Origin: Methanobacteriaceae archaeon
GTDB lineage: Archaea > Methanobacteriota > Methanobacteria > Methanobacteriales > Methanobacteriaceae
Length of the DNA stretch: 40,434 nt
Direction: 5' to 3'
NCBI GenBank assembly: GCA_030016715.1
Contig: JASEJD010000013.1
Span: forward strand, 1 to 40,434
This document shows positions 14,444 through 22,055 of this stretch, piece by piece; position 1 is the first letter of the stretch, and every line of letters begins with the position of its first letter. The position numbers and the translations under genes are program-made. Under the pieces are notes generated by a model. It saw nothing but the letters and a program-made list of their open reading frames with translations, was not told the DNA's origin and did no database searches.

Positions 14444-17260
14444 TTATTTTAGCATACCCATTATAGTTCCTTTAAAGAATCCTAAGGCAACTAAAGAACC
14501 TATTAAGACTGCTCCAACAGCAATCCATAAGGTATTAATACCTTCTTCTTCAGATTCAGGAGCTTTTTTGGAAACTTCACGAGCAGAACCAGAATCACCA
14601 ACAGTAGGTTCAGTTGCTTGAGTGGTAACCTGTACTTGAGAAGCAGCATTAACACCAGGTCCACGATCACCTATAGAAGCACTAGGCAGACCAGTATCAC
14701 TACCAGAATCAGAACCAGGGATTAAAGAATTGCCGCCCTGATTACTGTCAGTACTTCCACCAGTCACATTATCACCTTGATTATGGTTCTGGTTGCCATC
14801 TTGATTACCATCTTGAGAACCGTCGTTTGTTGGAATAAGATCCGACAGACTTCTTATGGGTAACCCTCTGACATATACTAGTGCATTACCTGAATCATCT
14901 CCTCCAGATAATATTTTTTGAAGATCTTCTCTAGTGATTAACCTTTCAAATGTAGTTATTACTGGAGCAGAAATTAGATTTGGTGAAGAGTAGTCGCCTT
15001 TGTAAAGTCTTATGTATTCTTCATAGGAATTTGATCCACTTGCGAATCTTGGGCCAGTCCAGTCGATAATGATTGCTTCTCCGACACCTAACTTTTCATT
15101 CCATTTTATTAGTATTCCAATACTGGAACCACTAGAGGCACTGGTCATTCTTTGACTGTAGTATGTTCCTAATCCTGGAGATATTCCCATGAGATACTGA
15201 TAGATATCATCTCTACAGCTAATGGAAGTACCTACAAATATGTAACTTTCATCTTCACTGGTTGGATAATTATCGTAGATGTAATTAGTTATGAGATATC
15301 CAGGAGAACTTCCTCCACAAACATGATTGTGCCATAACCAAGCCATGAGAGCATCATATGGTGGATCATATAATACCACATCAGCTATATTACAAGCAGC
15401 ACTATTCTTTACTGTGAATTCCCCAGTTTCAGGATTATAGTAAAGTGTTTTACTTTTAACTGTTTTATTTATTTGATCTTCATAGGTGAACTGGAACCAT
15501 AAAGGATTGTATATCGCATTGTGTACTGGAAGTAAAGTGGCTCTGCTTAGTCTGGACCCTAAGATTTGGTAGATTCCATCCCAAGTCATGTCAGTAGTTT
15601 GGCCGTTTAATCTTACGTAACCTGCAGATGTAAATACTGTGAAGTTATAATTATCTTTTTCAAGATTTATACCTTCTGCAGCGAATAGTTCAATGGCCTT
15701 TTTAGCTGCGTCAATTCCTATTTGTTTTATTTGTTCCTCAGTTAGATTTCCAATTGTAGGTGTTGGATTATTTGCTGGAACCGCAGGAATTAAACTTCCC
15801 TCATCTATTTTACCTTGAATATATTCCATATCTAAACCATGAGCATCAGCTACAGGTTTTTTAGAATCCAATCCACCAGCTAAGTAGTTGTAATCTGCTT
15901 CAGTAAGTCCAGTATAAGCACCTACTATTTCCACTAAAGATTCCGGGTTATTCTTTAACTGATTAATTAACCATGTGTTGAATGCAAGTTCGTTAGATAT
16001 GCTTGAATATACTTCAGATCTGGTTTTTCCATATAGTGCCAATACCGCATCTTCATTGAACCTCATTATGATTAATGTTCCTGATTTTGTGGCAGCACAC
16101 CATTTAATAAATCCGGTTAATGTGTTATCTTCTGCAGTAGCATATCCAATATAAGCACGTTTACCTGAAGTTAAATCCAGAGTATACATATATGTATCAT
16201 CATCAGAGTTTCCAGGAACTCCTAGTACTCTGTAAGATGTTTCTTCTTGAACACCACCAACTAAATCACCTGGTGGGTAATATTTTAGTAGTGTCTGGAT
16301 CATGGCTTGTCCACTGATTGTTCCAAGACATAAATGACCATGGTATGCAGCTTGTCTAAGGGTGTCAGATGGAAGTCCTGCAGCCCATGCATTAGCTAGG
16401 CTAATATATGGAAATGCATCATCTTGTCCAAATTTTGAAACAAAGGTGTTCCATTGTGTATTGGTCATATTAGCTGAGATTATTCCATGATAAACTAAGT
16501 TGCCGTTTTGGTCATAGTATGCTACGGTAAGATTATTGCCGTTTTTTATTATGAATGCGAAATTTGTTGGATCTACTCTAGTTTTTCGGAGAGTTAATAA
16601 ATTTCCTTGTCCATAAGTTATCTTACCATTAGTTCCATTTAATATTCCCTCTAAACAGTCCTCAGTAGTAGTATTATTAAGATATGTGAGTCCTGCGCTG
16701 GTAATGCATAATATATTATCTGGATTTGCAGTATTAAGGTTTAGTAGTTGGTTTGCTTTTTTGGTTACTTCTCTTCCTAGGCGGTAGTTTGGTGTTGCCA
16801 CCATATCGAAGACAACGTTGGCATAGAAGTTAGGATCAGATGGATCATAGGGATTTCGGCTTACCTGTACATTTTTCTCCAGAACCTCATACCCCGGCAC
16901 TTTAACTGAAATATTAAATGTAGTGCCCTCTGTTACTCCGGGATAGTCAAAGGATATTTGTTTTGCAATTGGATTATGCGCAAAATTAATCAAATTACCT
17001 TGATCATCCTTCACAGTAATTGTAGGATTCAATCCACTATCATCTGGATATTCTGCAAAGTTCAGCTGATATGTGATAATCGGATCAACCAACACCTCTG
17101 ATGTTTCACTAGAAGACTCATCCATAGGAGCATCAGGTAACTCAACATCACCCATACCTCCAGGATCACCCCCTTCTATATGATCAGTTGCTGAAACTGT
17201 ACCACACAATGCCAGCATAAACACAAGCGAAATCGTCAGTAAAATTGCTTTGTTCTTAAT
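14444..17260 (-). CDS. Exported, membrane-anchored protein with two FmdE-like domains
   Basis: A 938-residue protein if started at ATT 17260, whose AGGAGG (17268-17273) is 7 nt upstream; a TTG at 17293 lies upstream of that site. A signal peptide (1-24, ending CGTVSA) is followed by a beta-sandwich-like region (about 50-135) that ends with an NPYDPSDPNFYANV stretch similar to the exported CobN. FmdE-like motifs occur twice: HGHLCLGTISGQAM (about 307) and WLWHNHVCGGSSPGYLI (about 650). FmdE domains accompany formylmethanofuran dehydrogenases and often bind zinc. An Asn/Gln/Asp-rich stalk with GNQDGNQ repeats and an anchor helix ending GTIMGMLK close it. It is probably a surface metal or tetrapyrrole binder; enzymatic activity is not evident. 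Confidence 0.85.
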   Translation of the reverse strand: MKNKAILLTISLVFMLALCGTVSATDHIEGGDPGGMGDVELPDAPMDESSSETSEVLVDPIITYQLNFAEYPDDSGLNPTITVKDDQGNLINFAHNPIAKQISFDYPGVTEGTTFNISVKVPGYEVLEKNVQVSRNPYDPSDPNFYANVVFDMVATPNYRLGREVTKKANQLLNLNTANPDNILCITSAGLTYLNNTTTEDCLEGILNGTNGKITYGQGNLLTLRKTRVDPTNFAFIIKNGNNLTVAYYDQNGNLVYHGIISANMTNTQWNTFVSKFGQDDAFPYISLANAWAAGLPSDTLRQAAYHGHLCLGTISGQAMIQTLLKYYPPGDLVGGVQEETSYRVLGVPGNSDDDTYMYTLDLTSGKRAYIGYATAEDNTLTGFIKWCAATKSGTLIIMRFNEDAVLALYGKTRSEVYSSISNELAFNTWLINQLKNNPESLVEIVGAYTGLTEADYNYLAGGLDSKKPVADAHGLDMEYIQGKIDEGSLIPAVPANNPTPTIGNLTEEQIKQIGIDAAKKAIELFAAEGINLEKDNYNFTVFTSAGYVRLNGQTTDMTWDGIYQILGSRLSRATLLPVHNAIYNPLWFQFTYEDQINKTVKSKTLYYNPETGEFTVKNSAACNIADVVLYDPPYDALMAWLWHNHVCGGSSPGYLITNYIYDNYPTSEDESYIFVGTSISCRDDIYQYLMGISPGLGTYYSQRMTSASSGSSIGILIKWNEKLGVGEAIIIDWTGPRFASGSNSYEEYIRLYKGDYSSPNLISAPVITTFERLITREDLQKILSGGDDSGNALVYVRGLPIRSLSDLIPTNDGSQDGNQDGNQNHNQGDNVTGGSTDSNQGGNSLIPGSDSGSDTGLPSASIGDRGPGVNAASQVQVTTQATEPTVGDSGSAREVSKKAPESEEEGINTLWIAVGAVLIGSLVALGFFKGTIMGMLK

Positions 17261-17298
17261 CTTTTCACCTCCTATAAAATTTGTAATTAACAATAATG

Positions 17299-17380
17299 AG
17301 TAATACTATATATTAATTTTGTGTTATTACAAATTGCTGGAAAAACTAACTATTCGTAATACTTTAAGATTAAGTATTAC
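17299..17380. promoter_or_regulatory. Operator cluster and TATA box upstream of the FmdE-like gene
   Basis: Four half-sites occur in 82 bp. GTAATA (17300-17305) and TATTAC (17325-17330) are 19 bp apart and bracket a minus-strand TATA box TTAATATATAG (about 17306-17316). TATTAC (17325-17330) and GTAATA (17356-17361) are 25 bp apart. A perfect palindrome with 9-bp arms GTAATACTT and AAGTATTAC around 7 bp fills 17356-17380. Its 25-bp size resembles NikR-type operators. Binding around the TATA box should repress the gene; the regulator is not identified. Confidence 0.55.
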
Positions 17381-18155
17381 TACTATAATGATTATGCAAT
17401 TATTTGTAATAATATGTTTAAATAGTAAATATTTCATTAAATATAGAAATAATCCTATATAACACTCCAAAAAAATAATTAAAATCTTTATATGCTTTAA
17501 CAGTGAATTAAATTCCTATTAACTAAAAATAAGATATGCGGTTAGTTTTAAACAAATTTATTGATCTTTATAAATAATTTGAATTTGAAAAATAATATTC
17601 AAAATAATTATTATTGAATTGTTAAAGGATTATCTCAAAATTAAATTTCATTATGAAAGATGAAAGGATAACTAATAGTTTCAAATCAAACATAGATTAT
17701 TTCTTTATTTATTTATAAATCTCCTTTAATAGTAGGGATAAGAATATTAAATTTTAATAAATTCTTAATCCCTATAAAGGAGGTTGAGGAGGGGAGAACT
17801 AAATGGCAGAATAATCTCCATCGAGATCTCATGTAATACTTTTTTTGGTTTTATTGATATTACATTCAAAAAATTAGTCAAGCTACTATTTAATATTTTC
17901 GCTTTAAATAGTATTATTACTAATCTTTTAAAAAAAGGTAGATTAGTAATAAGTTTAATTATCTAAAAACATGTTATAAATAATAGATCATTAAAATAAA
18001 AATTAATAATTTTTCAAATATAAATTATTGGATATAGAAATATAATAAATGAATTTTAAAAAAAATTAGAATATTACAGGTTAAACCCCAAGTTAAACCA
18101 GAATATTCTGTTCTAATATATCAAGTTTTTATTTTAATCAATTATTGTTTATTGA
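17381..18155. other. AT-rich spacer with structured elements, no convincing gene
   Basis: No good protein gene is seen. On the plus strand a TATA-like TTTATAAAT (17712-17720) precedes a stem-loop with arms TAGGGATAAGAAT (17733-17745) and ATTCTTAATCCCTA (17761-17774). Then come a purine-rich GGAGGTTGAGGAGGGG (17779-17794), an ATG reading only MAE before stop (17803), and GTAATA-N19-TATTAC inside 8-bp arms (17831-17865). A perfect 12-bp stem TTATTACTAATC / GATTAGTAATAA with a 15-nt loop follows (17914-17952). It could be an RNA gene or the remains of one. Confidence 0.4.
17831..17865. promoter_or_regulatory. ATGTAATA-N19-TATTACAT inverted repeat
   Basis: Perfect 8-bp arms at 17831-17838 and 17858-17865, with 19 bp between the half-sites, the same spacing as the TATA-bracketing pair at 17300-17330. 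Possible additional operator in the spacer. Confidence 0.35.
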
Positions 18156-19124
18156 CTAATTTAGTTTTAAGCTTCCAATAAACCTTTTAGCTGGTATACG
18201 AGGTATGCTGCTGGCAGCTATTCTACGACCTAAGAAATATATATTATCTCTCCAACCACGGGTTCTTCTACCAACATAAAGCCCAGTATCATAGGTAGCC
18301 CAAACTTCTATACCTGTTTTAGCAGCGTTGTTTTCAATGAAGTTTTTAGTTTCATAGGCAATGATATTACGTCGGTTATATCCCCATCTGTCAGTGCCAG
18401 CAAGATAAATTGCAGCATTTACTGGATTGGATAATCTACTATTTGAAACATATCCGCTTCTGTAGCACCGGGGACTGTTTGGTACGCTTACATATTGACC
18501 TGGTTTCATCCTTAACATCCTGAATCTTGTTGATCCATAATAGTTAATTGCCACTCCAACATCACCATTAGGTGCCTTTATAATGAAGTGTCCCATTCCC
18601 AGACTTCTTAAAAGACTGCGGGCACGATTCATACCAGTAGTGTTAATTTTTTTGTTATAAACCATTTGTCCAGCGACTTTTTCCAATGCCTTATTAATCC
18701 AAACTATATCTGGTCCACCAGTTCCTACAAACCATCCGTCTTTAGAAATAATATTATGGAAGAAATATCCATTTCTTAGCTTGTATTCTTTTAAGGTTTG
18801 TTTGCCATACCATTTTGACCGGGTAATGTAGAGGTTTGCTGCATAACTAGAGTCTCTTCTATATGCAAAAACATCATGTCCTTTCTTTACATGAAGAAGC
18901 ACTGAACAACAACCACTAGTGGCTTTTTTAGTTGGTTTATTTAGAATGAGAGTTTTTTTAGTAGGGACATTGCTGGATGTGGTGGTTACCTCAGGAGTAT
19001 CAGCGGCAGTAATTTGATTTAGTTTAAGTTCATCTTTTGTAGCTTCGTCTGCCGCAGTAGCAGCGCCAATAAGGAAAGATGTCAACAAAACAGAAACAAC
19101 AATAACTTGCTTATATTTGGTTAT
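18156..19124 (-). CDS. Secreted protein of unknown function, possible cysteine-nucleophile hydrolase
   Basis: The first standard start (TTG 19088) truncates the signal peptide. Reading on to ATA 19124 gives a complete one (TKYKQVIVVSVLLTSFLIG, cut after ATAA) with GGGGGG (19132-19137) exactly 7 nt upstream. Alternatively TTG near 19131 starts in another frame and one A is extra. The mature protein has a Thr/Lys-rich linker to about residue 65, then a domain opening SGCCSVLLHVKKGHDVFAYR and containing GWFVGTGGPD and GMGHFIIKAPNGDVGVAINY. The Cys start and layout loosely recall Ntn-type C45 hydrolases, but I do not recognise the family with confidence. No anchor helix is seen, so it may be free or bound to pseudomurein. 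Confidence 0.65.
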   Translation of the reverse strand: MTKYKQVIVVSVLLTSFLIGAATAADEATKDELKLNQITAADTPEVTTTSSNVPTKKTLILNKPTKKATSGCCSVLLHVKKGHDVFAYRRDSSYAANLYITRSKWYGKQTLKEYKLRNGYFFHNIISKDGWFVGTGGPDIVWINKALEKVAGQMVYNKKINTTGMNRARSLLRSLGMGHFIIKAPNGDVGVAINYYGSTRFRMLRMKPGQYVSVPNSPRCYRSGYVSNSRLSNPVNAAIYLAGTDRWGYNRRNIIAYETKNFIENNAAKTGIEVWATYDTGLYVGRRTRGWRDNIYFLGRRIAASSIPRIPAKRFIGSLKLN

Positions 19125-19346
19125 TTTTCAACCCCCCAAAAACATATTTGTTATGTATAGAATAATCTGTTGTAACCAATTTATAAAAATAACTAATCAA
19201 AGAAGTTTTTTTAATAATAATATTTTCTACAATATGAAAAAATTATTTAATAATAATTTCATCTACTAATAGAATATCCAAAGGAATTTAAAATATTAAA
19301 TTTTTATGTATTCTTGTTTTAAATTTCTAAGAAAAATAATATTGAT

Positions 19347-19583
19347 TTAGATTTCAAAAACATCTTTTTCCAAAAAGATTAAATTTTCATCATAATTTAA
19401 ATTATAATCTGATTCATCCCATCCCATTAATTTTAAAGATTTTTTTATAATTTCTAGATTATGGGGACTATAGGGGAAGGTTAACCAGACCAAACTGTTA
19501 TCTTCAGCAGTTTTAAGATTTTTTTCCATATTTTTTAATTTTTCCAGTGCATCATCTAAGTTTATATTTTTATTTTCAGCCAT
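19347..19583 (-). CDS. Small acidic hypothetical protein
   Basis: A 78-residue protein starting MAENKNINLDDALEKLKNM. The first half is a charged amphipathic helix, and the rest includes SLVWLTFPYSPHNLEIIKKS and LMGWDESDYNLNYDENLIFL. The ATG at 19583 is preferred over ATG 19631 because the extension (MYHFRCPIKKTLWGHI) is unlike the rest; a weak GGGGCC precedes it. It lies between the secreted protein and the insertion sequence, with no obvious operon partner. The family is not recognised. Confidence 0.55.
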   Translation of the reverse strand: MAENKNINLDDALEKLKNMEKNLKTAEDNSLVWLTFPYSPHNLEIIKKSLKLMGWDESDYNLNYDENLIFLEKDVFEI

Positions 19584-19750
19584 AATATGGCCCCATAAAG
19601 TTTTTTTAATAGGGCATCTGAAATGATACATTTGAGCGATATTTTTGATGCCCTATAAATGAAAAAGTCGTGTATAGTCCACTAAGGATCGCAAGAAAAC
19701 TATGGCTGGGATTATACTTGACAATAATTAATGAAGAAACCACTACTATA

Positions 19751-19807
19751 AATACTTTTTTATTAAAAAGTATTACCATTTAATTAAATAAAAAAGAGTT
19801 TGTAATA
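19751..19807. promoter_or_regulatory. Hairpin and TATTAC-N25-GTAATA site beside the insertion sequence
   Basis: A perfect 10-bp stem AATACTTTTT / AAAAAGTATT with a 4-nt loop spans 19751-19774. Overlapping it, AGTATTAC (19769-19776) and GTAATACT (19802-19809) place TATTAC and GTAATA 25 bp apart, as at 5138 and 17325. The insertion sequence begins 74 bp to the right, so the gene this site served may have been displaced. Confidence 0.4.
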
Positions 19808-19880
19808 CTGACATAAATTTGAAATAAAAAAATTAAAGGTCGGTTATATTTAAGTTAGAGCTTCAAAAATAATAAAAAAA

Positions 19881-19898
19881 TGGCTTTGTAGAAATCCT
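19881..19898. repeat. Left terminal inverted repeat of the insertion sequence
   Basis: An 18-bp sequence that matches the right end perfectly in inverse orientation. Beyond these 18 bases the ends agree at most of the next five positions. Confidence 0.92.
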
Positions 19899-20038
19899 AT
19901 TTTCATTAAATTTTTTTTTAAATTCCAGTTAAACTAAAAAAATAGTTCATAAATTTGTTATACTTGAAATTTAACTTCGTGTTTTTTTAAAATAAGTATA
20001 AATAACTATTTATATTGAAAAGGAGGATATTTATTTAT

Positions 20039-21010
20039 ATGAAACCCAAAATAAACTATCCTCCCATTAATTGTATGATTTCAAGACAGTTAAACCTTTT
20101 GGATTTTGGTCTAGAAAAAAAATTTAAAAACTTTGCACAAAAAATATTTAAAGACAATAAAAACCATGTAAACATAAATAAACTAGTAAAATTTATTGAA
20201 TATACATATAACTATGCTAAAATGGTATTTGACAAGTATTCAAGTTATTTTAGCAAACATTTATACACTCAACCAGTTTTATTTACAATATTGGCGATTA
20301 AAATTTACACAAAAGCAACGTATAGGCAAACAACAGAATTATTAAACATATCTGATAAAATACAAGAATATTTAAAGATTAAAAGAGTACCACACTACAC
20401 AACAATCCAAAAATTCTTTAAAAAACTACCATCATCCGCATTACAAGAAATGAACAAAATAATACTATCACAACATACAATTAAAGGTGAGATAATAGCT
20501 TTAGATGGAACCGGCTTTACAAATGACTATGCCTACAAATATTACGCAAAAATACGCCGCAAAGAAAGAAAAAGCTATGTAAAAAACCATATAGCAATTG
20601 ATGTTGAAACCAGATTAATTCTCCATTATGCAACATATAAAGGTCCGAAATACGATACAACATTTGCTATATCAACAATTCGCCAAATTAAAAAATATAT
20701 ACCAAGATACATAATAGCAGACAAAGCGTATGACACAGAACCAATAAGAAAATGTATAAACGAAGAAGCAGAAGCATTTGACCAAATACCATTGAAAAAA
20801 AAAGCAAAAAAAGGACATTACAGACTTAATAGCTCAACAATTTTCAAACCAAAAATATATACAAAAAGAAACAACGTAGAAAGTGTGTTCAGTGTGATAA
20901 AAAGAATATTCGACGGGACAAATAAAAGTAGAAACCAAAAAGCATCCAATAAAGAAACAAAACTTAAAAACACAATCTACAACATCTACAGATCAATACA
21001 AATTAAATAA
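20039..21010 (+). CDS. IS4/IS5-superfamily DDE transposase
   Basis: A 323-residue transposase from ATG 20039, with AGGAGG (20021-20026) 12 nt upstream; TTG 20015 lies upstream of that site and is less likely. The N-terminal half is helical DNA-binding sequence (TQPVLFTILAIKIYTKATYR). The catalytic triad is visible: Asp in EIIALDGTGF, Asp in YIIADKAYDTEP, and Glu in RNNVESVFSVIKRIF with the YREK-like spacing. The tail is rich in Lys and Asn. The stop is 3 bp before the right terminal repeat, so the gene fills the element. The frame has no lesions. Confidence 0.93.
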   Translation: MKPKINYPPINCMISRQLNLLDFGLEKKFKNFAQKIFKDNKNHVNINKLVKFIEYTYNYAKMVFDKYSSYFSKHLYTQPVLFTILAIKIYTKATYRQTTELLNISDKIQEYLKIKRVPHYTTIQKFFKKLPSSALQEMNKIILSQHTIKGEIIALDGTGFTNDYAYKYYAKIRRKERKSYVKNHIAIDVETRLILHYATYKGPKYDTTFAISTIRQIKKYIPRYIIADKAYDTEPIRKCINEEAEAFDQIPLKKKAKKGHYRLNSSTIFKPKIYTKRNNVESVFSVIKRIFDGTNKSRNQKASNKETKLKNTIYNIYRSIQIK

Positions 21011-21013
21011 AAA

Positions 21014-21031
21014 AGGATTTCTACAAAGCCA
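21014..21031. repeat. Right terminal inverted repeat of the insertion sequence
   Basis: Perfect inverted copy of the left 18-bp terminal repeat, beginning 4 bp after the transposase stop codon. Confidence 0.92.
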
Positions 21032-21081
21032 AAAAAATATTAAAAATAATTTATTTTATAAAAAATATGTAAATAGATGTT

Positions 21082-21363
21082 TCAAAGACGGTAATGATCA
21101 TCTAGATACTTTTCAAGTTTTTTCATAGCATATTCTACTGCAGCATCTGCTAATCCTTCATCAGCACTGCATAGATCATCTAATATAAATTCTATCCGTA
21201 TATCCACGTCCAATTCATCTTCATATGTTATTTGGGCGTTTATATCCAAGTCGATAATTTCTTTTTTAGATATCCTTTTATAAACAAAATTTTGGGCCGA
21301 AGTGACTGCAAAATCAGAGATCTGGGAAAGATCATCTGATGAAAGTTTTTTCAATTTATTCAA
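21082..21363 (-). CDS. DUF3194 family protein
   Basis: A 93-residue protein that begins MNKLKKLSSDDLSQISDFAV and contains an acidic beta stretch (YEDELDVDIRIEFILDD) and a C-terminal helix ending KYLDDHYRL. It fits the small archaeal DUF3194 family usually encoded next to prefoldin beta. Its ATG overlaps the prefoldin beta stop by 4 bp, so the two are translationally coupled. It is the last gene of the block before the insertion sequence. Function unknown. Confidence 0.8.
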   Translation of the reverse strand: MNKLKKLSSDDLSQISDFAVTSAQNFVYKRISKKEIIDLDINAQITYEDELDVDIRIEFILDDLCSADEGLADAAVEYAMKKLEKYLDDHYRL

Positions 21364-21725
21364 GTACCTAGCCCCGGTTGTATCCCTGCATTTTTCATGG
21401 CATCCTGGATAGTTGATTGCATTTCTTGAAGACGTTGCATTATCCTTTCTTCCTGTCTTTTAATGGTTTTTTCGCGAAGCTCCAGTGTTTCAACTTTTTC
21501 TTCAAGTTCTTTACTTATATCCTCTTTTTTTACTTTGAGCAGTAAATTACCTGCTGTTTTATATATATCAGAATCTTCTTCAGTCTTTTTTAGCTCTTCT
21601 ACCGCTTTTTGGGTTTCTTTTAGTTGAATCTCAACGTTCTGTTTTTGCATTGAAATTGCCTGTGCCTGTTGTTGTAACTGCTGGAACTGGGCAATTTGAT
21701 GTTGAATATTTTGTGGAAGTTCCAT
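21360..21725 (-). CDS. pfdB: Prefoldin beta subunit
   Basis: Prefoldin is a cytosolic hexameric chaperone (two alpha, four beta) that hands unfolded proteins to the thermosome. The 121-residue chain has the expected N-terminal coiled coil (ELPQNIQHQIAQFQQLQQQA), a beta-hairpin core with VEELKKTEEDSDIYKTAGNL, and a C-terminal coiled coil. GAGGTGA lies 7 nt before the ATG at 21725, which is preferred over a GTG inside that site. It is coupled to DUF3194 downstream and follows pcc1. Confidence 0.95.
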   Translation of the reverse strand: MELPQNIQHQIAQFQQLQQQAQAISMQKQNVEIQLKETQKAVEELKKTEEDSDIYKTAGNLLLKVKKEDISKELEEKVETLELREKTIKRQEERIMQRLQEMQSTIQDAMKNAGIQPGLGT

Positions 21726-21797
21726 TTTTTTCACCTCTAATAATTTAAAATTGATGTTAGAAAAATTTTTATAAACCAGAATTTTTTTTATATAGAA

Positions 21798-22055
21798 TTA
21801 TTTCAATTTTAGAACCTCATAAGATAGAATTATCCACCTTAGATATGAATTCATAGATGCTCTGAAGGATGCAGAATCTTCTGAATAAATTTCAAGCCTT
21901 AAAATCCTATTATTAATAATATAAGCTTTAAGTCTTGATCTTTCTGAGGGAGCAGTTTTAATTTCGGGTTTTATTGATCTAAGAATAGTTTCAGCTTCAT
22001 GGAAACTGTCAAATTCAATATCAATTTCTGTTTCAATACTTGTAAGTGATTTCAT
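21798..22055 (-). CDS. pcc1: KEOPS complex subunit Pcc1
   Basis: An 85-residue Pcc1-family protein. In KEOPS, Pcc1 forms the dimer platform that binds Kae1 for threonylcarbamoylation of tRNA adenosine 37. Visible are an N-terminal strand (SIETEIDIEFDSFHEAETIL) and the conserved helix SASFRASMNSYLRWIILSYE. It overlaps the Brix gene stop by 4 bp, so they are coupled. Length and operon context match archaeal Pcc1. Confidence 0.9.
   Translation of the reverse strand: MKSLTSIETEIDIEFDSFHEAETILRSIKPEIKTAPSERSRLKAYIINNRILRLEIYSEDSASFRASMNSYLRWIILSYEVLKLK

Larger units (their letters stand above)
19881..21031. mobile_element. Complete insertion sequence, DDE transposase, 1151 bp
   Basis: The element is bounded by perfect 18-bp inverted repeats TGGCTTTGTAGAAATCCT (19881-19898) and its complement (21014-21031), and carries one intact transposase gene. 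The DDE type is of the IS4/IS5 superfamily. Flanks are A-rich on both sides, so a target duplication cannot be defined; a short A-run duplication is possible. Intact ends and frame suggest a recent or still active insertion at the downstream edge of the prefoldin/exosome gene block. Confidence 0.9.

Noticed and set aside
17784-17966. 60-codon plus-strand open frame in the spacer
   Set aside because: It begins in the purine-rich block with no proper upstream ribosome site, has low-complexity AT-driven composition, and overlaps inverted repeats.
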